Source of the DNA: Acanthococcus lagerstroemiae
Taxonomy: Eukaryota; Arthropoda; Insecta; Hemiptera; Eriococcidae
Direction: 5' to 3'
DNA: 64,000 nt
Assembly (NCBI GenBank): GCA_031841125.1
Contig: CM063107.1
Location: 66,599,814-66,663,813, forward strand
This document shows, one piece after another, positions 53,203 through 62,933 of this stretch (within the stretch, counting starts at the first letter, position 1; each line of letters starts with the position of its first letter). The notes below the pieces were generated by a model that did not search any database, had not been told where the DNA came from, and saw nothing but the letters and a program-made list of their open reading frames with translations. Position numbers and translations under genes: made by a program.

Positions 53203-53790
53203 ATGGCAATTCTGGACACGAGATCTAACTTTACTCTTCTCCGATCTGATTTACTACCTCAGGACATCATTTCCCAACCTACTCACGTCAGTCTGAAAAA
53301 CGCAAACGATCAAATCATCGACATTCATGGAGAAATTGACTTTAACTTCGATATTGGACCAGAAACTTTTACTATCAAAACGATAATTGTCGGAGATTTA
53401 GTAGTCGAATGAATTTTAGGCCTCAATTTTATGATTAAGTACGGATTGTATCTCAATTTTAACGCGAAAGAACTCCAAATTTCCTGCAACACCACCATAC
53501 CCATTGACGAAAATTGGACCAAAAAAAGTAATAAAGGACGAGAAAGTATTATCTATTTCTGAAAATTCCCGTATATTCTTAAATCATGGCACGACCATTC
53601 CTCCAAATTCCAAACATTCCGTTAACCTAGAATTACCGATGCAATTACGTAATAAACTAGGAAATGACAAAACTCTACGTATACAATTAAAGAAACAAGA
53701 GTACTTCGAATCTAAAGGTATAACAGTCAATATTGACACCAATAAACCTGCTGACAAAACCATTTTACAAATTACCTACTCTAACTAACA
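53203..53790 (+). pseudogene. Gypsy-class protease remnant
   Basis: The frame from 53203 reads MAILDTRSNFTLLRSDLL and, past a stop at 53410, ILGLNFMIKYGLYLNFN, the layout of retroelement aspartic proteases (AILDTGxxxxLL ... ILGxDFL). The catalytic DTG is DTR here, and the frame then shifts (53504-53788 reads HGTTIPPNSKHSVNLELP). It is inactive. Confidence 0.65.
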
Positions 53791-53799
53791 GTACTTCAA

Positions 53800-55155
53800 G
53801 AAAATGTGACACCTATCCTCAGCAAATGTGGACACACTCGAAACTATAACGCCATAGACGAAATGAACAAACGGTACCCGAGTGAACATAACTGCTGACA
53901 GCAACATTCATACATGAATATAGAAAATAGGTACGTGAATAAAATTTTCAATCGATCAACTTTGGTATAACGTAAACCAGTTCAGAAAATCCATCTGGAA
54001 CAAACTGGAAAACGAGAACGTAAGACAACAAAAACTACTTGAACTTGTATAACTACTCCTAAGGATAAACTTGATGATGAATTGGGGAAAATTACGGAAA
54101 ACACGTCGTCTATACAGTCATAAGTTACTGTTCAAGCCTAAAAACAAGTGTAATCCGAAAACCCCTGTTTAGCATAGTCGAGATAATATCTGATAGAGTA
54201 AAACATCAATTCCATAAATCTGATGACCATAACTACACTTGTTCTCGAACTCAACACTACACGTCGCGGGTAAAGACGACTTTCAAAACAAAACTTATCC
54301 GGCATTTGAAGTCAACCTTAACGGCTTCGAATCCGCAAACAGACATTAATAACTTTAAGAAAAATTAAATTTAGAAGCATCCTACCGAAAACCCCTCCGA
54401 AAACCCATTGCCGAAATTGATATCGAAGTGTTCCGTTGAGTATAAATGGATGTGGAATAGATTCTGAGAATGAAGTGTTTGAGTATAAATGGGTGCCGAA
54501 TATAATGAGAGAGTGATATGTCAGTAAATACGTGAGTTTAAGCCTGGCCGGCAAATTGAAAGAATATGTGATTTTGCGTACAAGCGAATATGGGCTCTTC
54601 AAAATCGAAATTGGTGAATATCTCGGAAAACTATCCGATCTGGGAGTTATAACGGTGTTAGCCACATCGTCGGTTAGGTACCCTAGAATTAAGGAAAAAT
54701 TGTTATATTATCATGAGTTAAGCAATTCTCATTTCCGCAAAGACGGTTAACTATTTAATGAAGGCATGTGATTGTCTATATATATATATATAATCGAAGT
54801 ATTTTTATTTTGTACGCTGAAATATGTCGTGTTGTTGCCTACTCGACTCCTCATTTCGGACCCGGCGAAATGTGCAGCGCTTACGTAGCTTCATAGGTCC
54901 ATATACTGTATGGTCGAAGGAATTGGCCAACACTGCGGCTAGGCTACAGTAGCTGCAATGTAGCCGACCCTAAAAACAAACTGTAATAGGCAAGTAGGCT
55001 CAGCTACAGTGTAGCCGACCCTAAGAACACAGTTTTTGGCTTTATATCGTGTCAACGCTTCCAGCTGCCAGCTGCTAGCTCACTGATATGATAACGCTTA
55101 AGGATTTGTTTCTACTAACTTCTTAGTTCTTACTGTAGCTTACAGTGTCAGGGAC
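53800..55155. other. No gene recognised
   Basis: Possible remnants of the preceding element to about 54300, a TATATATATATA tract at 54779-54793 and a duplicated GTGTAGCCGACCCTAA-type word near 54960-55025. The frame at 54532-54750 has no known domain. Confidence 0.45.
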
Positions 55156-55184
55156 ACACTATGAAAAAGCTTAGAAGTAAATTT

Positions 55185-55345
55185 GTTGTTTGTCCGGGGT
55201 TACACCAAGCACATGTTACTGTCAGCACTGTCCGGTCTTACACATGCCTGGGCTTATGTTGTTTGTCCGGCGCTACACTGCTGAACAAAAACACTTTACT
55301 GGCAGCACTGTCCGGTTTTACACATGTCCGGGGCTACACTGAATT
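55185..55345 (+). repeat. Duplicated block next to the satellite
   Basis: Two diverged copies of a segment with CAGCACTGTCCGGTYTTACA and TTGTCCGG..CTACAC. The last copy runs into the first satellite unit. Confidence 0.65.
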
Positions 55346-58172
55346 ACATACTTGAAGAGATATACATGCAGTAAATTATGAAGATTGCATTTCGGCCATA
55401 GAGCCCTCCCTAGTTGTCCCTACGACTCGATCCCAGTCTCAAAATTCGTGGAAAAATACGGCCTTTCGATCCCCGCAAAGTCCATTCCTCTAGGTCAATT
55501 AGGAAAACTTTTCATACTTGAGGAGATATACATGCAGTAAATTATGAAGATCGCATTTCGGCCGTAGCCCCCTCCCTAATTGTCCGTATGGGTTCTTTTG
55601 GTATCAAAATTCGAGGAAAAATACGGCCTTTCCAGCCCCGCAAAGTCCATTCCTCTAGGTCAATTAGGAAAAATTTTCATACTTGAGGAGATATACATGC
55701 AGTAAATTATGAAGATTGCATTTCGGCCGTAGACCCCTCCCTAATTGTCCATATGGGTCGATTCTCGTCTCAAAATTCGTGGAAAAGTACGGCCTTTCCA
55801 GCCCCGCAAGGTCCATTCCTATAGGTCAATTAGGAGAAATTTACATACTTGAGGAGGTATACATGCAGTAAATTATGAAGATCGCATTTCGGCCGTAGCC
55901 CCCTCCCTAATTGTCCGTATGGGTCGATTCCGGTCTCAAAATTCGTGGGAAAATACGGCCTTTTGATCCCCGCAAAGTCCATTCCTGTAGGTCAGTTAGG
56001 AAAAATTTTCATGTTTGAGGAGTTATACATGCAGTAAATTATGAAGATCGCATTTCGGCCGTAGCCCCCTCCCTAATTGTCCGTATGGGTCGATTCCGGT
56101 CTCAAAATTCGAGGAAAAATACGGCCTTTCCAGCCCCGCAAAGTCCATTCCTCTAGGTCAATTAGGAAAAATTTTCATACTTGAGGAGATATACATGCAG
56201 TAAATTATGAAGATCGCATTTCGGCCGTAGCCCCCTCCCTAATTGTCCGTATGGGTCGATTCCGGTCTCAAAATTCGTGGGAAAATACGGCCTTTTGATC
56301 CCCGCAAAGTCCATTCCTGTAGGTCAGTTAGGAAAAATTTTCATGTTTGAGGAGTTATACATGCAGTAAATTATGAAGATCGCATTTCGGCCGTAGCCCC
56401 CTCCCTAATTGTCCGTATGGGTCGATTCCGGTCTCAAAATTCGAGGAAAAATACGGCCTTTCCAGCCCCGCAAAGTCCATTCCTCTAGGTCAATTAGGAA
56501 AAATTTTCATACTTGAGGAGATATACATGCAGTAAATTATGAAGATCGCATTTCGGCCGTAGCCCCCTCCCTAATTGTCCGTATGGGTCGATTCCGGTCT
56601 CAAAATTCGTGGGAAAATACGGCCTTTTGATCCCCGCAAAGTCCATTCCTGTAGGTCAGTTAGGAAAAATTTTCATGTTTGAGGAGTTATACATGCAGTA
56701 AATTATGAAGATCGCATTTCGGCCGTAGCCCCCTCCCTAATTGTCCGTATGGGTCGATTCCGGTCTCAAAATTCGAGGAAAAATACGGCCTTTCGAGCCC
56801 CGCAAAGTCCATTCCTCTAGGTCAATTAGGAAAAATTTTCATACTTGAGGAGATATACATGCAGTAAACTATGAAGATCGCATTTCGGCCGTAGCCCCCT
56901 CCCTAATTGTCCGTATGGGTCGATTCCGGTCTCAAAATTCGAGGAAAAATACGGCCTTTCGAGCCCCGCAAAGTCCATTCCTGTAGGTCAGTTAGGAAAA
57001 ATTTTCATGTTTGAAGAGTTATACATGCAGTAAATTATGAAGATCGCATTTCGGCCGTAGCCCCCTCCCTAATTGTCCGTATGGGTCGATTCCGGTCTCA
57101 AAATTCGAGGAAAAATACGGCCTTTCCAGCCCCGCAAAGTCCATTCCTGTAGGTCAGTTAGGAAAAATTTTCATGTTTGAAGAGTTATACATGCAGTAAA
57201 TTATGAAGATCGCATTTCGGCCGTAGCCCCCTCCCTAATTGTCCGTATGGGTCGATTCCGGTCTCAAAATTCGAGGAAAAATACGGCCTTTCCAGCCCCG
57301 CAAAGTCCATTCCTCTAGGTCAATTAGGAAAATTTGTCATACTTGAGGAGATATACATGCAGTAAATTATGAAGATCGCATTTCGGCCGTAGCCCCCTCC
57401 CTAATTGTCCGTATGGGTTCTTTTGGTATCAAAATTTGAGGAAAAATACGGCCTTTCCAGCCCCGCAAAGTCCATTCCTCTAGGTCAATTAGGAAAAATT
57501 TTCATACTTGAGGATGTATACATGCTGTAAATTATGAAGATCGCATTTCGGCCGTAGCCCCCTCCCTAATTGTCCGTATGGGTCGATTCCGGTCTCAAAA
57601 TTCGAGGAAAAATACGGCCTTTCCAGCCCCGCAAAGTCCATTCCTCTAGGTCAATTAGGAAAATTTTTCATACTTGAGGAGATATACATGCAGTAAATTA
57701 TGAAGATCGCATTTCGGCCGTAGCCCCCTCCCTAATTGTCCGTATGGGTTCTTTTGGTATCAAAATTTGAGGAAAAATACGGCCTTTCCAGCCCCGCAAA
57801 GTCCATTCCTCTAGGTCAATTAGGAAAATTTTTCATACTTGAGGAGATATACATGCAGTAAATTATGAAGATCGCATTTCGGCCGTAGCCCCCTCCCTAA
57901 TTGTCCGTATGGGTTCTTTTGGTATCAAAATTTGAGGAAAAATACGGCCTTTCCAGCCCCGCAAAGTCCATTCCTCTAGGTCAATTAGGAAAAATTTTCA
58001 TACTTGAGGAGGTATACATGCTGTAAATTATGAAGATCGCATTTCGGCCGTAGCCCCCTCCCTAATTGTCCGTATGGGTCGATGCCGGTCTCAAAATTCG
58101 TGGAAAAATACGGCCTTTCGATCCCCGCAAAGTCCATTCCTCTAGGTCAATTAGGAGAAATTCTCATATTTC
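55346..58172 (+). repeat. 166-bp satellite array, 17 units
   Basis: The unit holds ATACATGCAGTAAATTATGA, then TCGCATTTCGGCCGTAGCCC, TAATTGTCCGTATGGGTCGA, AAATACGGCCTTTCCAGCCC and AGTCCATTCCTCTAGGTCAA. The word ATGCAGTAAA recurs every 165-166 bp from about 55365 to 58019. Neighbouring units differ: type A has CATACTTGAGGAGATATAC, type B has CATGTTTGAGGAGTTATAC, and they alternate over about 56000-57000. A third variant has GGGTTCTTTTGGTATCAAAA. No ORF is meaningful. Confidence 0.95.
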
Positions 58173-58331
58173 AGCAACCTTTGTTCTCTCTGGTTGTACA
58201 TACATGCATATTATGACCACTTTTGCTCACATGCACATATTTTTTATGGGGGCAAGATTGAGAGTTTAGTAGTATGTAGTGCCATCATAACTTCATAGTA
58301 TATCTCTAACCTGTTTGTTTCTCTTTCTAGA

Positions 58332-58771
58332 ATGATGTCGAAAAATTGTTATATGGTGTCCAGGAAGCGGCGCCCACGTGCGCCGCCTTCCCGACTCCAA
58401 AAAAGGAGAAGGGCCTCGAAGGCGGCCAATGTCAGGTAGGAGAGTTTTTGTTTTTCTGACTCATGTCCCTGGTCATCTCAGACACTGTATTAATTCAGTC
58501 AATTGCTGGTAACTTCTAGATGGCAGAAGGTCACCGACGAGGCGCCGCCTCCGAGCCCACTGGTGGGGTCCCCAAAGTAAGTTTTTTCTGTTTTATATTT
58601 TACTTTTCTGTCTCATTCATTATTTCCCAAAAGGAAACAATTAATTCTACACTAAAGACAGTATGATGCGTTGTTAAATTTCATTCTATCTGTTCTAGGG
58701 AGGACCCAGAGCATCCACCAATTTCTTTTTACTTTTGCTTTCCCCAAACCACGAAAAAATTAATGAACTGA
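58332..58771 (+). CDS. Small basic protein, tandem copy 1 (3 exons)
   Basis: Exons 58332-58435, 58520-58576, 58699-58771, each with GT/AG borders (GTAGGAG, GTAAGT; acceptors TTCTAG). The joined product of about 78 residues starts MMSKNCYMVSRKRRPRAP, continues SRLQKRRRASKAANVRWQKV and the acidic/Pro stretch TDEAPPPSPLVGSPKEDPEH, and ends YFCFPQTTKKLMN. The basic part resembles a nuclear localisation signal. An acceptor lies directly before the start, so upstream exons may exist. I do not recognise the family. It follows the satellite array and repeats at 59346. Confidence 0.55.
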
Positions 58772-59345
58772 CCTTATCCGTACATTTTTGAAAAGCTCAT
58801 ACCAAATTTCCTACCTTTTTCCAAAAATTTGAATTGCTCACTCATCTCAGGGCTGGCCTGTGCGCCTTCCTCATGCTTCCAGCACTCTCCTTGAGCCATT
58901 TGTATGTCCCAGAGCTGGGCCACACCTATCCCTACTTTTTTATCGCATCCTCTTTTCTTGCTTATATATGCAGAAGCTTGTCCCAGCTCTGTGTGTCCCT
59001 TGAAAATGTGGTAATGATTTTCAGCCGTTTCTTATGATGCTGTGTGAAACAGCCCTGAGTCGCTTGATGATAAATCACTCATACCGATTGACAGCTGTCA
59101 GATGGTAGTACAGTTATGAGCAATTATGGTGTGGGATGGTGAGGAATATCACCTGCTGATGTGCAAATTGTCTGCTGTCCACTTGCAACCTTTGTTCTCT
59201 CTGGTTGTTCATACATACATATTATGACCACTTTTGCTCACATGCACATATTTTTTATGGGGGCAAGATTGAGAGTTTAGTAGTATGTAGTGTCATCATA
59301 ACTTCATAGTATATCTCTAATCTGTTTGTTTCTCTTTCTAGAAAG

Positions 59346-59779
59346 ATGTCGGGAAATTACACAGTGTCCGGGAAGCGGCGCCCACGTGCGCCGCCTTCCC
59401 GACTCAACAAGAGAAGAAGGGCCTCGAAGGCGTTCAATGTCAGGTAGGAGAGTTTTTGTTTTTCTGACTCATGTCCCTGGTCATCTCAGACACTGTATTA
59501 ATTCAGTCAATTGCTGGTAACTTCTAGATGGCAGAAGGTCACCGACGAGGCGCCGCCTCCGAGCCCACTGGTGGGGTACCCAAAGTAAGTTTTTTCTGTT
59601 TTATATTTTACTTTTCTGTCTCATTCATTATTTCCCAAAAGGAAACAATTAATTCTACACTAAAGACAGTATGATGCGTTGTTAAATTTCATTCTATCTG
59701 TTCTAGGGAGGACCCAGAACATCCACCAATTTCTTTTTACTTTTGCTTTCCCCAAACCACGAAAAAATTAATGAACTGA
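59346..59779 (+). CDS. Small basic protein, tandem copy 2 (3 exons)
   Basis: Exons 59346-59443, 59528-59584, 59707-59779, with the same splice sites as copy 1 and 1011 bp away. The product of about 76 residues begins MSGNYTVSGKRRPRAPPS and shares KRRPRAPPSRL, RRRASKA, VTDEAPPPSPLVG and the C-terminus with copy 1. Indels between copies in exon 1 keep the reading frame, and the exon 2 and 3 products differ by one residue (GSPK/GYPK). Introns are nearly identical too, so the duplication is young. Confidence 0.55.
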
Positions 59780-60120
59780 CCTTATCCGTACATTTTTGAA
59801 AAGCCCATACCAAATTTCCTACTTTTTTCCAAAAGTCTGAAATTTCTCTTTTTTTCTGAAACAGGATGTCTGCCAAGCCAATAAGTCCAATATTTGAAAA
59901 ATGAGGAATAATAATGTAGTGCTGTCGAAAACTCAACTTCGATTAGTATGTGTCTTGCAAACTCAGTTTTTGCGCATATAAAAAACCGGAAAATAGTCCG
60001 ATAAAAGTCCAATATTGTTGATTTTCAAATTTGTTAGACACCCTGTGAAAATCCGGTTGCACTTTAGCCTATCGAGGGTCTTTTTATTCCTCTTATTTTG
60101 TATGCTTAAGCCTCCTGACC

Positions 60121-60303
60121 ATGGCCAGGTATAACCCAAGAGGAGGTCAACATATAGGTTTCAATAATAGATTTGTATATTCTTTACGCAGGATAAAGAA
60201 ACATGAACAAAGGCGAGGACTTCAAAAAGCAATTAAAAAATTAGCTGGGCAGGTCGAACAGAAGCCATCATGGGAGATAGCACCCATTACCACAGACATG
60301 ATA
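60121..60303 (+). CDS. SENP exon 1
   Basis: Encodes MARYNPRGGQHIGFNNRF and a basic stretch (RRIKKHEQRRGLQKAIKK), probably a nuclear signal. It is not a known domain. Confidence 0.75.
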
Positions 60304-62395
60304 GTAAGTAATTTGCTGTAATCTGCGTACTGAATGTCCTTATGCACGCGAGTTGAATTCAAATACTACCTACTATTTTATTTTATCATTTTAGGCTGAG
60401 ATCAATAGAACAGCATGCACGGAATCTGCCGTGAGGCAGGAAGACCTCCAAACCCTAGATAATTTTAGTTGGGTAAATGATACAGTGAGTACGATACCTT
60501 ACTTCTACATACAGTTCACGGAATTCTCATATTATTGGTTGTCAAGTATTAACATAATTGCTCTGTTCTACAGGTCATTAACTCGTACATGAACTTAATT
60601 CAGCTAAGAGCAGAAAATAATCCTGATAAGTACCCCAAGGTACATTGTTTCAATACGTTCCTATACCCGGTTTTAACAAACAGAGGGTACGCCTCAGTTC
60701 GGAGTTGGACGAAGCGGGTATGTTGTAAAATATTACTACCTTCTACAAACAGCTAGCTTGTTTAAATTTGCTAGCTAATAATATTTTACAGGTTGATATT
60801 CTCGCGTATCCAATTATAATCATTCCTATTCATCAGGACGGCCACCACTGGTGTTTGGTCCAAGTTAAAGTCAACGAAAAACATATTTTGTACTATAACA
60901 GTTTGGGATCGCCTAATACGGCCTGTCTCGAGGTAGGTTTCTGCTCTTAATCGCAGTGCTCCTGCGTGTGCCATTTGAGAATTTTAAGGGGCTTATTGAC
61001 CAATATCAGAAGTTTTGTCGACCTGCAGGAGTTCCAAACCTTTAAAGTTGTTTAGCTAGATGAGCATAAACGTTATGTCTCTTTGCAAAACAAGCAGATG
61101 TTCTTGCAAAAGATTATAATGACTAATTTTTTAATGACGGAGGGGAGAGACGGCAAACAAAATGAGTGTGCTATCCCGAAGAAATGAAAAAATAGAATTA
61201 AGCCTGGAAAATTTCCTGTATTTCAACATCACACCGACGTGAGTACCAGAAAGTTTTAATCAAAACCAGATTTCAACAGTGAGCAATAATAGTACATTAT
61301 GCAGCAAGTGTTTAGAGTAAGTGATTATTTCAGGAGCGTGAAAATTGCAAAACGAGCTGAAACCGAGTGTAGTCATCATGTGAGTGACCATCGCTCACTT
61401 TTAACTGGACGCATGCTGCATACAACGTTTTATGCAACGACTACGATAAAAGTAACCAATAAAATTTTAGATAATGCGGACCTATCGAATTTCAATAACT
61501 TTGAGAGCGTGATATAGTGAGTTATAATCATAGGCGGCAACTTTGTGGGTGCTCCGGGGCTCGAGCACCCCTTGGGATTTTTTGAGCACCCCTTGGGAAA
61601 TTCCTCAAAAATAAAAAATCCGCGAGGAAAAATTTTTTGCCAAATTTTCCCCCCTCCCCTCTAAATTCACGATATAAAATTTTGTTCGAGCACCCCTTGG
61701 GAAAATTGTAAGTTGCGGCCGTTGGTTATAATAAAAACGAAATTGAAATTCTAGTGAAGTGTGTCCTAAGAGGCAACTCTTAACCGGCTAAACTAGTCCA
61801 TAATGATGTACTCTTAAGGTAGGTGTTGCATAAACTTAATTTTGTTCACAATCTCAAATAAGCGATAATTGTGGTTTTTTATTCAAATTCATTTTCACAG
61901 CAACTTCTGAGAAACTGGTCAATAATATCCTTTTTATTTTCATTTTTTGTTATTACCAAAGTGTTGCATTATTTGTGATGTATGTCTTTACCCTTTACCA
62001 AATATTTAGACCATTCTGCTGTACCTAGTAGACGAATATAAGGATAAGAAGAACAGTATGCAAAATAAAGATGATTGGACGTTAACCAACATTCCGGCAG
62101 TAAGTTCTGTTTCTCATTATTGTAGTAGTTTACTGAGCAAGATACTTAGGTTACATATGTATATCGGATATTTGTAGTAGCTAGTTACTGAGCAAGGTAC
62201 TTAGGTACCTAACATATATCTAATGATTTTTCATTGTTCATTGAAAATGCCACTTTTTATAAATTGTAGGATGAAATTCCGAGGCAGACGAACACTTATG
62301 ACTGCGGTGTATTTATCTGCGCTTATGCAGAGCACATTACTCGTAATGCGCCATTCAACTTCCACCAAGAACATATATGCGATATTTTCGTTTAA
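60121..62395 (+). CDS. SENP/Ulp1-type SUMO protease, six exons
   Basis: Exons 60121-60303, 60395-60484, 60574-60717, 60792-60932, 62010-62099, 62270-62395; all phase 0 with GT-AG borders, 257 codons. The catalytic C48 domain covers exons 2-6: RQEDLQTLDNFSWVNDT, VINSYMNLIQLRAENN, HCFNTFLYPVLTNRGY, VRSWTKR, IIIIPIHQDGHHWCLVQV, ILYYNSLGS, LVDEYKDKKN, PRQTNTYDCGVFICAYAEHI and APFNFHQEH. The family cleaves SUMO precursors and removes SUMO from proteins. His, the oxyanion Gln and Cys are present; the usual Asp of YYDS is Asn. After HQEH an extra AT shifts the frame and ends the protein at CDIFV; skipping it gives MRYFRLKMKYKILTG, the family's normal ending. It may be a recent pseudogene or a sequence error. 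Start: ATG in good context (GACCATGG). Confidence 0.85.
60792..60932 (+). CDS. SENP exon 4, catalytic His
   Basis: Encodes IIIIPIHQDGHHWCLVQV and the YYNSLG turn. The HW pair holds the catalytic His; Asn replaces the usual Asp. Confidence 0.9.
61530..61720 (+). repeat. Dispersed GAGCACCCCTTGGG repeat in SENP intron 5
   Basis: Three copies of TCGAGCACCCCTTGGGA-type words in a short insertion starting GGCGGCAACTTTGTGGGTGC. It lies in the long fifth SENP intron. Confidence 0.65.
62270..62395 (+). CDS. SENP exon 6, catalytic Cys
   Basis: Encodes DEIPRQTNTYDCGVFICA. Gln and Cys of the active site are present. The ATATATG at 62371-62377 carries the 2-bp excess that shifts the frame; the expected stop would otherwise be near 62436. 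Confidence 0.88.
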   Translation, partial: DEIPRQTNTYDCGVFICAYAEHITRNAPFNFHQEHICDIFV

Positions 62396-62518
62396 AAATG
62401 AAGTACAAAATTCTCACTGGCTCATTACTTTTATAAAATGGGATGCTTCAAGTGCGCAAATGTGAACTTTATCTCCAATATTACGGGCTTCTTGTTTCGT
62501 TTTTTTTTTATATACATA

Positions 62519-62520
<2 letters not shown>

Positions 62521-62577
<57 letters not shown>
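62521..62577. repeat. (AT)n microsatellite
   Basis: An uninterrupted AT dinucleotide run at or near the distal end of the minus-strand LTR. Confidence 0.97.
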
Positions 62578-62578
<1 letters not shown>

Positions 62579-62579
62579 A

Positions 62580-62818
62580 CGAACTGTTTCGAAAGCTTTT
62601 TATTCGTAGAAGATGCGTTTTACAAACGAATCGAAAACGAAAGTCCGTACAAAAACGCGTGAACCTGGTTCGAGCACATAAGAAAGTAAACTGAATACAG
62701 CTGAGAATTACTAGAACCTGTGTTAACGGGAGGACGGAAAGATATGAAAAGAATAGTAGGCACGTTATCAAGTGAATAGATAAGAAGAGGCAACAAGCTC
62801 GTACAAGCTCGTGTTACA
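62580..62818 (-). repeat. 3' LTR of minus-strand gypsy-class element
   Basis: On the minus strand, the purine tract GGGTAGGGGGA is followed by TGTAACACGAGCTTGTACGA at 62818, the start of an LTR. It contains GAATAAAAAGC, a likely polyadenylation signal, near 62600. The far end is obscured by the AT repeat. Confidence 0.65.
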
Positions 62819-62933
62819 TCCCCCTACCCAAGAAGGGGACACGGGGAAAAAAAAAGGAATAAGATTTTGGAGAAAAAGAATGTGTGAAATATAGAATAAT
62901 TATGTGAACGAGAAAAAAAAGAACATCTTAAAA

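Larger units (their letters stand above)
50335..53790 (+). mobile_element. Degenerate Ty3/gypsy-class retrotransposon (5' part)
   Basis: A candidate 5' LTR runs from TGTAACACCG at 50335 to GCGCGATACA at 50655, followed by TGGCGCCCGAAAAAAAC at 50658, a primer-binding site of tRNA-Lys type. Decayed protein-coding sequence follows, with a protease-like segment at 53200-53500. No 3' LTR is found in the window, so the element is truncated or too diverged. Confidence 0.65.
58174..59840 (+). repeat. Tandem duplication of about 0.66 kb carrying the small gene
   Basis: Copies at 58174-58830 and 59185-59840 begin GCAACCTTTGTTCTCTCTGG and run to CCATACCAAATTTCC. About 350 bp of unrelated DNA lies between them. 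The left copy abuts the last satellite unit. Confidence 0.9.

Noticed and set aside
55346..58172. CRISPR-like regular array
   Set aside because: Units are continuous 166-bp repeats with no unique spacers, in a eukaryotic context.
62438..62771. ORFs with long IYIYIY runs
   Set aside because: Translation of the AT microsatellite.
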